The translations under genes and the position numbers were made by a program. A DNA stretch of 40,939 bases from Clostridiales bacterium (GTDB taxonomy: Bacteria > Bacillota > Clostridia > Saccharofermentanales > Saccharofermentanaceae), in the NCBI GenBank assembly GCA_017940895.1, contig JAGAXM010000003.1:1-40939 (forward strand). The letters run 5' to 3'. Position 1 is the stretch's first letter. Every line of letters begins with the position of its first letter. The notes under the pieces are model-generated. The model saw only the letters and a list, made by a program, of their open reading frames with translations, did not search any database and had not been told where the DNA came from. Positions 25,777-33,475 of this stretch are shown piece after piece.

Positions 25777-26229
25777 TTAAGCATCTCCTTTCATACCGAG
25801 CGATTTCTTAAGATCTCCGACGAACCCGCGCGACACGATGACCGTCTCGCCGTTTGCAAGAAGAAGTCTTAACTTTCTTCCGTCGTCCGGAGTGATCTTT
25901 CTGACGGCGTTTAAGTTTACGATCGTTGACTTGGAGATGCGCACGAAGCTCTTGGAGCTGCACGTGTCTTCAAGTTCATAAAGAGTGTTGCGGATCTTAT
26001 AGACGGATGCGGATGTATACGCGAACACACCTCTGTCCACCGCTTCGAAATACAGAATCTTCGTGAAGGATACGGGCACACAGTCTCCGTTGTCTTTGAC
26101 CCCGATCAGCTTGTCATGTGCACTGTTGACGGCGCTTATCAGGTTCTCGACTTCTTCGTCCCGCTCACGGTATCTGATCTCGACTTCGGTTTCCTTCAGA
26201 TCCTTTATCTCTTTAAGGAACAATCTCAC
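25777..26229 (-). CDS. LytTR-domain transcriptional regulator
   Basis: The 150-aa protein has a short N-terminal part and a LytTR DNA-binding domain (about 38-145; ILYFEAVDRGVFAYT, FVRISKSTIVNLNAV, VSRGFVGDLKKSLG). It has no receiver domain, typical of LytTR-DUF3021 pairs that control their own operon. The start is a GTG at 26229 with GGAGG eight bases upstream. It likely regulates the downstream DUF3021 and CPBP genes. Confidence 0.92.
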   Translation of the reverse strand: MRLFLKEIKDLKETEVEIRYRERDEEVENLISAVNSAHDKLIGVKDNGDCVPVSFTKILYFEAVDRGVFAYTSASVYKIRNTLYELEDTCSSKSFVRISKSTIVNLNAVRKITPDDGRKLRLLLANGETVIVSRGFVGDLKKSLGMKGDA

Positions 26230-26336
26230 TTATTTTGCCTCCGTGAGCTGACTATCTTATAATCTTGTCCGCCGTTCAAGCATTACTGCATAAGATGTAC
26301 ATTTATGCGAATAAGTTACCATATAAACTTGTTATC

Positions 26337-26867
26337 TTACAAATCCCTCAGAGCGTTAATATACGACGCATATCTGTTGTTATGCGCGGTCATGGCTTCA
26401 TCCGAATCCACATACTCGAGGAGTCCTTCGCGGTCCACCCATTTATAGTCAGTGGTCTCACCTTCCTGAAGGACGATCCGGTCCTTGTCGCCGCTTACAT
26501 ATGCAATATACGAATAATACATACCGTGGCTCTTATCGCTGTAAGAGATGCCCGTTAACTCGAGCGAATCAGCCTTAAGACCTGTCTCTTCATAGAGTTC
26601 TCTGGTGGCAGCATCGAGAGGCTCTTCACCGCTTAACGCAGAGCCGCCGGCGCTCGCCTCCCAGTAACCGGGATATACGTCTTTTACATCGCTTCGCTTG
26701 GTCAGAAGATAAGTTCCGTCAGTATGAAGTACTAACAGATCGACGATAAGATGGTATCTGCCTTCTTTTATATTTTTGAAGTTGCCGAACCCTCTTACAA
26801 ACTTCTCACCGGTCCTGTTTCCGTCACGGTCATACAGATCCCAGATCTCCTGCGGTGTATCAGACAT
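26337..26867 (-). CDS. Nudix hydrolase
   Basis: The 176-aa protein has a complete Nudix box (75-97, G-x5-E-x7-REL-x-EE-x-GL). The N-terminal part EIWDLYDRDGNRTGEKFVRG is typical of the YfcD/isopentenyl-isomerase-like branch. It hydrolyses a nucleoside diphosphate linked to another group; the substrate is not predictable. ATG 26867 has GGAGG upstream, whereas the longer frame starts without one. A four-copy palindromic array lies directly upstream. Confidence 0.92.
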   Translation of the reverse strand: MSDTPQEIWDLYDRDGNRTGEKFVRGFGNFKNIKEGRYHLIVDLLVLHTDGTYLLTKRSDVKDVYPGYWEASAGGSALSGEEPLDAATRELYEETGLKADSLELTGISYSDKSHGMYYSYIAYVSGDKDRIVLQEGETTDYKWVDREGLLEYVDSDEAMTAHNNRYASYINALRDL

Positions 26868-26904
26868 AACTATCCTCCAATTGTTACTTCTATTATCTTC
26901 CCTC

Positions 26905-27017
26905 TGCCTCAAACACTGCCTACTACACCGGATTCGGGCAGTACTTTAGGCAATATCGGCTTATATTGCCAAATTTACTGCCCAAAACCACTACTCTGGG
27001 CAGTCTTTGAGGCAATA
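26905..27017. repeat. Four alternating inverted copies of a 20-bp motif
   Basis: The motif GGGCAGTnTTTGAGGCAATA occurs four times with alternating orientation: 26905-26920 (minus, core only), 26936-26956 (plus), 26963-26983 (minus) and 26998-27017 (plus). Copies 2 and 3 give two nested perfect stems, GGGCAGTA/TACTGCCC and GGCAATAT/ATATTGCC. Copies 1-2 and 3-4 can pair alternatively. It fills the gap between the Nudix start and the DUF896 stop, so it could be an operator array, an attenuator or a small repeat element. Confidence 0.75.
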
Positions 27018-27044
27018 GTCGAGATTAACTCCGCCACACCGTTA

Positions 27045-27254
27045 TCACTCAGACTTCTTCTTTACGTCTTTGATGCTGCCGTCAGGATACTTGATCTTCA
27101 TGGTATCAAGCTGGGACGAGAGGTTGCCCAAGACCATCGAGCGGTACATGTTACGAAGCTCTGTCTGCTCCTTCTTCTCTTCCTCGTTAAGCCCCGTCGC
27201 CTTTGACTTCCTGCTCAATTCATTTATGCGCTTAATAAGCTGATCGAATTCCAT
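27045..27254 (-). CDS. DUF896 family protein
   Basis: The 69-aa cytoplasmic protein has the DUF896 (YnzC-like) pattern: RINELSRKSKATGLNEEE, then KEQTELRNMY and the C-terminal YPDGS. Family members are small helical hairpins of unknown function, widespread in Firmicutes. ATG 27254 has GGGAGA five bases upstream; the longer frame overlaps the HAD gene and has no binding site. It follows the HAD gene by 32 bp. Confidence 0.9.
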   Translation of the reverse strand: MEFDQLIKRINELSRKSKATGLNEEEKKEQTELRNMYRSMVLGNLSSQLDTMKIKYPDGSIKDVKKKSE

Positions 27255-27286
27255 TTCTTTCTCCCAGTGTATCTTAAAAATGATCC

Positions 27287-27883
27287 TTAGATGATGATCT
27301 TCCTTATCATATCCCAGCCGGTGCACCTCGTATAGTTTTCGCCGGGGAAAACGCACTCCCTGTTCCACGGTCTGTCGAAGACCAGAACTTTAAGATTCGG
27401 AAGGTGATCGAAAAACTTAAACGCCTTGGGGGAATCCTCCACGGCGAAGTCGAACTTCATCTTATAGTAGTCTTCAAGTTCGAGGCTGAAATCAGTGTTG
27501 TAAAAGGAAGTGTCGCGGCCGTATTTATTAAGGCAATACAGTCTGACATTCTTAAGTCCGTGCTTATCAAGCCACTCGCGCGACGGCTCATAGGAGCTGA
27601 ACGGGCGACCAGTGATTATCGAGACTTCGTGACCATGGGAGATCAACTCATTAATTGTCGCGGAAACACCGGGAGTCTCCTCATACGACAGCAGCACCTC
27701 GGGATCGTGACCCTTTATCATAAAGCGTTGGAACTGATCATCATCAAGATCGAAGGATTTATCCAGATCGAAGTATCTTATCTTCTCGTACGGAACGTGC
27801 TTACCGAACATCTCGACAGCAAGCCGCGAGAAACTTCTCGCGGTCTCACAAAGGCAGTCATCATAATCAACGTAAATCTTCAT
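27287..27883 (-). CDS. HAD-superfamily 5'-nucleotidase-like protein
   Basis: The 198-aa protein has HAD motif I VDYDDC (D6, D8), motif II in SIITGRPFSSYEP, and a late acidic pair in FAVEDSPKAF. It is similar in layout to 5'(3')-deoxyribonucleotidases (NT5C-type) and related small HAD phosphatases. There is no ribosome binding site; TATAAT lies 8 nt before ATG 27883, so the transcript may be leaderless. In-frame GTG and TTG just upstream are less likely. Confidence 0.8.
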   Translation of the reverse strand: MKIYVDYDDCLCETARSFSRLAVEMFGKHVPYEKIRYFDLDKSFDLDDDQFQRFMIKGHDPEVLLSYEETPGVSATINELISHGHEVSIITGRPFSSYEPSREWLDKHGLKNVRLYCLNKYGRDTSFYNTDFSLELEDYYKMKFDFAVEDSPKAFKFFDHLPNLKVLVFDRPWNRECVFPGENYTRCTGWDMIRKIII

Positions 27884-27914
27884 CACGATCAATTATACAG
27901 CAAAGGCGAAGCTG

Positions 27915-28040
27915 TTATGCGCGGGCTGCCTTCTTTCTCTTAACAACAGTAACTATGAAAACAACGATCGTTACGAATACGAATCCTGCTGTGTAGTTAA
28001 CGAAGATGTCTCTGTTCGTGATGGTAGCGAGTGTATACAT
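27915..28040 (-). CDS. Small single-pass membrane peptide (41 aa)
   Basis: The open frame encodes a short polar N terminus, one hydrophobic helix (about 18-34, AGFVFVTIVVFIVTVV) and a basic KRKKAARA tail, the expected inside-positive pattern of a real small membrane protein. It lacks a ribosome binding site; a TATATT box stands 8 nt before the ATG, as for its neighbours. It lies 31 bp before the HAD gene in the same orientation. The function is unknown. Confidence 0.5.
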   Translation of the reverse strand: MYTLATITNRDIFVNYTAGFVFVTIVVFIVTVVKRKKAARA

Positions 28041-28045
28041 TACGA

Positions 28046-28054
28046 TAAAATATA
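28046..28054. promoter_or_regulatory. Overlapping divergent -10 boxes, leaderless layout
   Basis: On the plus strand TAAAAT (28046-28051) is 6 nt before the dihydrouridine-synthase ATG (28058). On the minus strand TATATT (28054-28049) is 8 nt before the ATG of the 41-aa peptide (28040). The two start codons are only 18 bp apart and no Shine-Dalgarno sequence is present on either side. The -35 regions are not obvious. Confidence 0.45.
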
Positions 28055-28057
28055 CGC

Positions 28058-28999
28058 ATGGATATTTATTTCGCCCCGCTTGAAGGGATTACAGGACATA
28101 TATTCCGCCGCGCTTACAACGGAATCTACGGCAGCGACAGCATCGAAAAGTATTTCTCGCCTTTCTTATCGCCCGCAGAGAAATGCCCGATAACTCCCCG
28201 TGAGAAAAAAGATATTACTCCTGAGAATAATGAAGGGATCTATCTGGTCCCTCAGATCCTGACGTGTAAGTCGGACTATTTTATCGACGCAACAAAAGAA
28301 CTTAAGGCTATGGGGTACACGGAAGTAAACCTAAACCTCGGATGCCCTTCGGGAACCGTCTGCGCGAAAGGAAAAGGTGCGGGGTTCCTGCCCGAGACAT
28401 TGGCATTGCAGAAGTTCCTTGATGACATCTATTCCTATGCAGAATCCGATAATATGAAGATCTCGGTTAAGACGCGCCTCGGCTACTATAACCCGGACGA
28501 GTTCTATGACCTCATAGATATCTTCAATGCATTCCCTATTAGCGAGCTGATCGTGCACCCGAGGATAAGAACCGATTTCTATAAAGGCGAGCCCCGCAGG
28601 GAATACTACGCATACGCTCTGGAGCATTCCAGGAATCCTCTCGTATACAACGGCAATATCTTTACCGTTAAAGACTACGAAGACTTATCAGGCGCATTCG
28701 GCAGCAGCCTTGATCCCGTAATGCTCGGAAGAGGTCTCATATCAGATCCGTCCCTCGCTGATAAACTTAAGGGAGTTACGTCGGAGACGGACTTCGTTAA
28801 GCTTCGTAAATTACACGACACCATCTATCACGAGTATCAGAAGTTCATGTCTCCTGACATCAACGTCCTGTTCAAGATGAGAGAGCTGTGGACTTACTGG
28901 CAAGTGCTTTTCGACGGGCGTGAGCGCGATATCAAAAAGCTGCTGAAGGCGAAGAAGTACGCTGAGTACGAGAGCATCGCATACAGCATACTGCCGTAA
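28058..28999 (+). CDS. dus: tRNA-dihydrouridine synthase (Dus family)
   Basis: The 313-aa flavoenzyme reduces uridines in the tRNA D loop. It begins with the family's APLEGIT motif, has the catalytic Cys in NLGCPSGTV (C96), KTRLGY, the HPR substrate-binding motif (VHPRIRTDFYKG), VYNGNIF and MLGRGLISDP. The C-terminal part is the usual helical tRNA-binding domain. No ribosome binding site precedes ATG 28058, but a -10-like TAAAAT stands 6 nt away, so a leaderless message is likely. The exact subfamily (A/B/C) cannot be fixed by eye. Confidence 0.93.
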   Translation: MDIYFAPLEGITGHIFRRAYNGIYGSDSIEKYFSPFLSPAEKCPITPREKKDITPENNEGIYLVPQILTCKSDYFIDATKELKAMGYTEVNLNLGCPSGTVCAKGKGAGFLPETLALQKFLDDIYSYAESDNMKISVKTRLGYYNPDEFYDLIDIFNAFPISELIVHPRIRTDFYKGEPRREYYAYALEHSRNPLVYNGNIFTVKDYEDLSGAFGSSLDPVMLGRGLISDPSLADKLKGVTSETDFVKLRKLHDTIYHEYQKFMSPDINVLFKMRELWTYWQVLFDGRERDIKKLLKAKKYAEYESIAYSILP

Positions 29000-29004
29000 T
29001 TATC

Positions 29005-29781
29005 TCAGCTTAACTCGCTCATAATATCGTCGTAACTCATCTGAACGGAATCGCGGTCAGACAGGCTGATCATGCCTTCGATGCGGGACGATCCGAAGAT
29101 AACCTCCTCGACATTACCGGCGTATCCTGCGATGAATTCCCCGAACTCATCCTCATCCATTACACCCGTCAACTCATCCGACTCGACAAAGTATTGCGAT
29201 CCGGAAGACGAGACCGCACCTTCGGCGCCGGCAACGCGTGTAAGATCATCGTCATCCACCGCCATCACAAGGTAGTTATCATAGAACGAATCGAGCACAC
29301 CGAAAGTATAGTGAACGATGATATTTCCGTCATTAAGGTAAACGAGCTCGCCTAACGTATCGCCCGTATCAATATCCGTTCCGGGAATGAGCGCACTCTC
29401 CTCGAAGTTCGCGAACGACGGCCAGTGCATCATCGACTCGGCCCTGTCACGCTCCTCGTCATAGGTATAGATACTGAGCGCCGCAAGTTCATACGTTCCG
29501 GAAGCAACAGGATGTGCTTCCTCCTCGTCAGACGCATATACGATAAACAGCTCCGGAATACCGTCGCCTGTAATATCATACAGAGCACACGGCTCGAAAG
29601 AGTGATCCTCGGAATCCTCGATCAATCTGATTTTATCTTCGTATTGCCCGAGAATTTCGGTATAAGCCGCTGCGTACCCGCCAGCCTCGTTACTCTCTGC
29701 ACTCTCGCGGGTCTTTGTAACCGATGAACATGATGTAAGCACCATCGCAGCAGCAACTGCCGTAACCATAAGTCTTCGCAT
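29005..29781 (-). CDS. Lipoprotein with a single VCBS/FG-GAP-like segment
   Basis: The 258-aa protein has a lipoprotein signal (lipobox LTSC, Cys18) and a Ser/Glu-rich linker. A domain follows with YDITGDGIPELFIVY (about 88-102), the D-x-D-G-x-P-E-L pattern of FG-GAP/VCBS calcium-binding repeats. The tail has acidic clusters. It is exported and membrane-tethered, with unknown function. The lipoprotein at 36402 has the same kind of motif. GGAGG lies upstream of the ATG. It is convergent with the dus gene. Confidence 0.78.
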   Translation of the reverse strand: MRRLMVTAVAAAMVLTSCSSVTKTRESAESNEAGGYAAAYTEILGQYEDKIRLIEDSEDHSFEPCALYDITGDGIPELFIVYASDEEEAHPVASGTYELAALSIYTYDEERDRAESMMHWPSFANFEESALIPGTDIDTGDTLGELVYLNDGNIIVHYTFGVLDSFYDNYLVMAVDDDDLTRVAGAEGAVSSSGSQYFVESDELTGVMDEDEFGEFIAGYAGNVEEVIFGSSRIEGMISLSDRDSVQMSYDDIMSELS

Positions 29782-29919
29782 AGATCTACCTCCGAATTCC
29801 TATTCCTGAAATAGATTCTATCATCAAATCTTACTTCTTAGCAGTCATAGGCTTAATCAACACTTAACGGGGTTTGTGTTGGTCTATTCCTACTTCCCTC
29901 CGCTTTAGAAAAAACTTAA

Positions 29920-30087
29920 CCCGCGAATGATGAGTACGAAGAACTCTCAGAAATCAAGAGACGTGAGAAATCACTTCAGGAGAAAGTGATCAATGTACAA
30001 AGTATTTATGAGATCCGAAGCGACAGGGTACAACAGAAAAGGAGAGATCAGGAGCTGGGGTTCACTTCAATTCTCTCGGTCGTTTAG
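29920..30087 (+). pseudogene. Start-less coiled-coil-like frame, possible gene remnant
   Basis: A 55-codon open frame without any ATG encodes a strongly charged, Glu/Lys/Arg/Gln-rich stretch (for example EYEELSEIKRREKSLQEKV) that looks like a coiled coil, unlike random translation. It begins right after a stop and ends at TAG 30085. It lies at the left border of the accessory cassette and may be the tail of a deleted gene. The rest of the interval 29782-30104 shows no other feature. Confidence 0.3.
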
Positions 30088-30104
30088 CACTTGAATGTTG
30101 ATGA

Positions 30105-30263
30105 TTACTTATTACGCTTCTCGTATTCCTGAAGCATCTCAGGATTCGGTATCTCAAATGTGTAATGAATCCCGTATCCGCATTTGGGACAAGTCCATGT
30201 TTCACCGAATCTTTCTTTATGATACTTCATTCTGCAACCACAATCCGGACATGTTTTTATCAT
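30105..30263 (-). CDS. Small zinc-ribbon protein (52 aa)
   Basis: The product has C5-x2-C8 and C25-x2-C28 (TCPDCG and TCPKCG), a complete zinc ribbon, and a basic helical tail. It starts 5 bp after the stop of the probable immunity gene, with GAGGTG nine bases before the ATG, so it is the last gene of the leftward cassette operon. Such ribbons bind nucleic acid or protein. Its part in the cassette is unknown. Confidence 0.7.
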   Translation of the reverse strand: MIKTCPDCGCRMKYHKERFGETWTCPKCGYGIHYTFEIPNPEMLQEYEKRNK

Positions 30264-30268
30264 ACCTA

Positions 30269-30721
30269 TCACACCTCACTATTCTTGAATTTCTCGACTT
30301 CAGATTTCATTCTATCGTCAAGTAGCGGTGAATAAAGAGGATTCTTCATCAAGTCCGCATTGTCGAATCCGGCTTTAGGTAATATAGTGATTGCGATTCC
30401 GTCAAGGATGTCCATGTCATCATATTTCTGAACATTCATGTCAATACGGTAATACATATAGGCAAGGAAATTATAAGGATCAGGGATGATATATTCATAT
30501 CCGCCATAACTCCAGAAAAGGTGTGCAAAGTTAATCACGGCTTCTGGAGTTGTGCAATTTGAGAACAGGTACTGTCTCCAGCTTGCAAAAGTTTTGTCCC
30601 ATCCGTAATCTATAATCTGCTGTTGAGCTCGATCTAACAAGGCTTCGTCTTGCTCGTCAGTAAGCTCCTCGTCGTAGGGACGATTAAACAAATACAATGT
30701 CTCATTATCAATATTACTCAT
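30269..30721 (-). CDS. Probable immunity protein of the toxin-like gene
   Basis: The 150-aa acidic cytoplasmic protein is rich in Tyr, Asp and Trp, with no signal peptide. Its start overlaps the stop of the toxin-like gene (ATGA), with GGAGG eight bases upstream, the tight coupling usual for toxin-immunity pairs. I cannot name its family. The immunity role is inferred from position, size and acidity. AT-rich codon use sets it apart from the chromosome around it. Confidence 0.55.
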   Translation of the reverse strand: MSNIDNETLYLFNRPYDEELTDEQDEALLDRAQQQIIDYGWDKTFASWRQYLFSNCTTPEAVINFAHLFWSYGGYEYIIPDPYNFLAYMYYRIDMNVQKYDDMDILDGIAITILPKAGFDNADLMKNPLYSPLLDDRMKSEVEKFKNSEV

Positions 30722-31230
30722 TTTCTTTTCCTCCATTCTGAACCTGGAGCAAACAGGTTCGGGTTAGAATCATAAAGTCTCTGCATTGCTTCATTGACCT
30801 TACTCATCGATTCGATGTTGGGTCTGTAGTGACCACTTTGATTATCTACTGATAGGATTTTGCCTTTCCTAAAAGTGATCATGCCTGCACACTGAACTTG
30901 AGGATCTTTACCTCCAATCAATGTCGGATGAGGCGCCCTTTTCCTACCATCATTTGGATTAACACGCTTTCCAATTATAATATTACCATTCGTGTCCATA
31001 ACATAGGTTAAGGGTCCATCCGGAACCTTTCCGTCTACAACAACCTTGTTCCCGTTTACAGCATCTTCTATTGTTGTTGCGGTTGGATTGTGGAAGTATC
31101 CATTGCTACCGTAGATATCCGAATCTTGTTTATCAATGTCTCGCATTGCCCCAACTACATGATATGAATCCGCATAAGGTTGAGATCCGCCTCCTGTACC
31201 TGAGTATATGCTGCTTGAACCGCTGCCCAC
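30718..31230 (-). CDS. Orphan polymorphic-toxin-like C-terminal domain
   Basis: The 170-aa protein opens with a Gly/Ser-rich linker, then TYVMDTNGNIIIGKR, HPTLIGG, AGMITFRKGKI and DNQSGHYRPNIESM. This series resembles a C-terminal domain found in long polymorphic toxins, whose typical SGHY(R/K)P motif follows a G-x-I strand. The resemblance is from memory and unsearched. No secretion domain (LXG, RHS or signal) is attached, so it is a detached toxin module or a gene cassette. The start is GTG 31230, with GGGGAGG eight bases upstream, overlapping the end of the DUF4417 gene only by its leader. Confidence 0.55.
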   Translation of the reverse strand: MGSGSSSIYSGTGGGSQPYADSYHVVGAMRDIDKQDSDIYGSNGYFHNPTATTIEDAVNGNKVVVDGKVPDGPLTYVMDTNGNIIIGKRVNPNDGRKRAPHPTLIGGKDPQVQCAGMITFRKGKILSVDNQSGHYRPNIESMSKVNEAMQRLYDSNPNLFAPGSEWRKRK

Positions 31231-31231
31231 G

Positions 31232-31906
31232 TTAATCACCTCCCCTCATTTTTGTTGTCCAGTCCTTGTAATGCACAAAGGTGGTACGGTCAGCAAGATC
31301 GCCAAAGATTGAATCGGGCATACTGCCATATATGAGAACATATTCCGGTTCAAGCTCATCAAGCATGGCTGTCAACCCTTCTCTGAAATAACGTTTGTTC
31401 TCTTTGCCCTGAATACAACCGTAAGTGCCTACTGATACGATACTGTGTTTGGGAAGTCCGGCAAAAGCAAACTTCTCAGGGAGAACGGATGTTGTATAGC
31501 TTCTCTCATCCCCCCAACGGACATTCGGAATCACATAGATTCCATGTAACTGAAGGTAGTGACCAATTGCTCTGTTCATATACGTGTTCGCAATCTGAAG
31601 AGTCAAGGGCATGTCCCGATAAAGGCTACAATCTGGACTTACAACACCGGGAAATTTCTTGAGTTCGTCAAGATATTCATCTGTTGCAGAAATCACATCG
31701 GAAAACTTGGTATCATGTTCATAGAAAACCACAAATTCACTGTAATCCTTGCTGCGTTTTATGAGACTGAAAGGGATTGTGTCTTTAGGGAGCACGATCT
31801 TCTTTGGGGGATTGATGTATGGAATCTCGAAAATACCTTTAAACTCTGCCGAGCGCACGAGCTCTGCTCTAAAACCATCATCTATAACAAAATTTTTATT
31901 TTTCAT
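31232..31906 (-). CDS. DUF4417 domain protein
   Basis: The 224-aa protein shows the DUF4417 pattern: GVVSPDCSLYRDMPLTLQ, NTYMNRAIGHYLQ, the segment IYVIPNVRWGDERSY and SVGTYGC, ending with EPEYVLIYG. DUF4417 proteins are known mainly from phages and conjugative or mobile elements and have no established activity. ATG 31906 follows GGAGAAAGG. The frame continues 53 codons upstream to a TTG with weak support, so a longer form is possible. It is the first gene of the leftward operon and belongs to the AT-rich cassette. Confidence 0.75.
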   Translation of the reverse strand: MKNKNFVIDDGFRAELVRSAEFKGIFEIPYINPPKKIVLPKDTIPFSLIKRSKDYSEFVVFYEHDTKFSDVISATDEYLDELKKFPGVVSPDCSLYRDMPLTLQIANTYMNRAIGHYLQLHGIYVIPNVRWGDERSYTTSVLPEKFAFAGLPKHSIVSVGTYGCIQGKENKRYFREGLTAMLDELEPEYVLIYGSMPDSIFGDLADRTTFVHYKDWTTKMRGGD

Positions 31907-32125
31907 ATTAAAGCCTTTCTCCGCAAAGCGGATAAGAATATTTGTTGTTCTTAACCCGTCTCCGTGATAGAATGGCTTTGCTACAAGTGATTTATCACGG
32001 AAAAGGCAGGTGGTTGCGAAAGCGGCTATTTGCCTTTTCTTTTGTTTTATTTCAACTACTATCAAACATATCTAGAGACTCCTCTGCTGATTCGCATGTT
32101 CGCGTGTTCGCTAAAATCTAACGCA

Positions 32126-32155
32126 ATTCTATCCATACTCCCTATATCTTGTCAA
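32126..32155 (-). promoter_or_regulatory. Promoter of the leftward cassette operon
   Basis: On the minus strand TTGACA (32155-32150) and TAGAAT (32131-32126) are separated by 18 bp. This is a good vegetative promoter reading towards the DUF4417 gene with a leader of about 210 nt. In that leader TCCGTGATA and TATCACGGA (31963-32001) can pair, a possible regulatory hairpin. Confidence 0.6.
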
Positions 32156-32226
32156 GAACATTGTTACATTCACTACATATTGTGTTTTCGCCAGTTTATT
32201 TCATCATTGATTTCGAGACAAAAATA

Positions 32227-32266
32227 TTGATTTCTTATATGCTTACATTTATAATGTAAGCATATA
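32227..32266 (+). promoter_or_regulatory. Promoter embedded in a 31-bp palindrome (XRE operator)
   Basis: TTGATT (32227-32232) and TATAAT (32250-32255) are spaced 17 bp and read towards the XRE gene. Around the -10 box lie two perfect 14-bp arms, TATATGCTTACATT (32236-32249) and AATGTAAGCATATA (32253-32266), with 3 bp between. A repressor bound here would cover the promoter. A further GTGCTTAC half-site follows at about 32274. Binding by the XRE protein is inferred. Confidence 0.7.
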
Positions 32267-32302
32267 AGCGAACGTGCTTACCATCCAGAAAGGGGTTATC
32301 AT

Positions 32303-32668
32303 ATGACGGGAGAGTTTGGAAAATTTATTGAGAAAAAACGAAAAGAGTCCAATAAAACTCTTCGAGGGTTAGCTACTGAACTTGATATTGCTCCGGCTTA
32401 TATGAGCGATATTGAGAAAGGACATCGTTATCCACCGGACAAGGAAAAGCTTGATGTTATTGTAAAAGTACTATCTTTATCCAAGGATGAAGCTGATCTC
32501 ATGTTTGATCTTGCAGCAAGAGAGAAAGAAAATACAGTGTCCCCTGATCTCCCAGAATACATTATGGGAAACGAGAAAGCTAGAGTAGCTCTTCGTATTG
32601 CAAGAGATAACAATGCCTCCGAAGAGACATGGCAGAAAGTAATAGATCTACTGGAATCTGAGGATTAG
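32303..32668 (+). CDS. XRE-family repressor (ImmR-like)
   Basis: The 121-aa protein has a helix-turn-helix at about 6-60 (LRGLATELDIAPAYMSDIEKG) and a C-terminal part that includes a short helical oligomerisation-like tail. It is followed 5 bp later by an ImmA/IrrE metallopeptidase gene. In ICEBs1-type switches ImmA cleaves ImmR to derepress the element, so the same switch is expected here. AAAGGGG precedes the ATG, and the palindrome upstream is the probable operator. Confidence 0.88.
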   Translation: MTGEFGKFIEKKRKESNKTLRGLATELDIAPAYMSDIEKGHRYPPDKEKLDVIVKVLSLSKDEADLMFDLAAREKENTVSPDLPEYIMGNEKARVALRIARDNNASEETWQKVIDLLESED

Positions 32669-32673
32669 TACCA

Positions 32674-33390
32674 GTGCTTTACTTTAGCTATAGTCAAAAT
32701 CAACTTGAAAAGCAGGCTCTTGAGACTTTGGCTTCGTATGATAAGCAATTGCTTGTAACACCCAAACAGATTGATGTTTATGATGTGATAGAGAAGTTAC
32801 TTGATGTTCCATACGATTGGAAATATCTTACACCAGACCAGTCGATCCTCGGTGCTACTGCATTTAATCCGGGTTTCATTTGGGCTTGGCCGGAACCCGT
32901 GTATCGTGTCGGTATGAAACCATATAAAGTACCGGTTGAGAAAGGAACGATCCTAATAGACAGCACTCTTACAGAACGCGGTAACATAGGTCGAGAGAAT
33001 TTTACAGTAATGCACGAGGTGTTTCATCAGGTTTTGCATAAGAAGTGTTTTCGTAACGAACCGCCTAATTATGCTCATTTCTCGAAGAACCCTGAATACG
33101 ACAGTAATGGTCATAAAAAGCTGAAGACGGCTATAGACTATATTGAGTACCAAGCAAATCAATGTGCGGCATGCTTTTTAATGCCGAGAGATTTAGTGAT
33201 AGAAACATTCGATAAAATGTTCTCTCGTACATCGTACAGCAGATTAAAGTGGATATATATTGATAACCTTGTACGAGAAATGGCATATGAATTTAATTCA
33301 TCTGAGACGGCAATGAAATACCGCTTAAATAATTTGAAAATATTAAGAAATGTAGGAGACGGAAAGTGTTATGAACCAATCAACATATAA
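32674..33390 (+). CDS. ImmA/IrrE-family metallopeptidase
   Basis: The 238-aa cytoplasmic protein has zinc motif HEVFH at 114-118 in NFTVMHEVFHQVLH, and EYQANQCAACFLMPRD (about 158-173), whose Glu is the likely third ligand. This matches the ImmA/IrrE group that cleaves XRE-type repressors. The start is GTG 32674 with GAGG ten bases upstream, directly behind the repressor gene. It is probably the antirepressor that switches the operon on under stress. Confidence 0.9.
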   Translation: MLYFSYSQNQLEKQALETLASYDKQLLVTPKQIDVYDVIEKLLDVPYDWKYLTPDQSILGATAFNPGFIWAWPEPVYRVGMKPYKVPVEKGTILIDSTLTERGNIGRENFTVMHEVFHQVLHKKCFRNEPPNYAHFSKNPEYDSNGHKKLKTAIDYIEYQANQCAACFLMPRDLVIETFDKMFSRTSYSRLKWIYIDNLVREMAYEFNSSETAMKYRLNNLKILRNVGDGKCYEPINI

Positions 33391-33475
33391 TTCATTAAAA
33401 TCTTTTATTTGCTCGATTTTGTGTTTGCTATGACCTATCATCCGGAGAATCGATAAATACAACGGAGATGGTTAT

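Noticed and set aside
29993..30094. 33-codon ORF with AGGAGA ten bases before ATG
   Set aside because: It is very short, overlaps a more protein-like frame and has no recognisable features; kept only as part of the border remnant.
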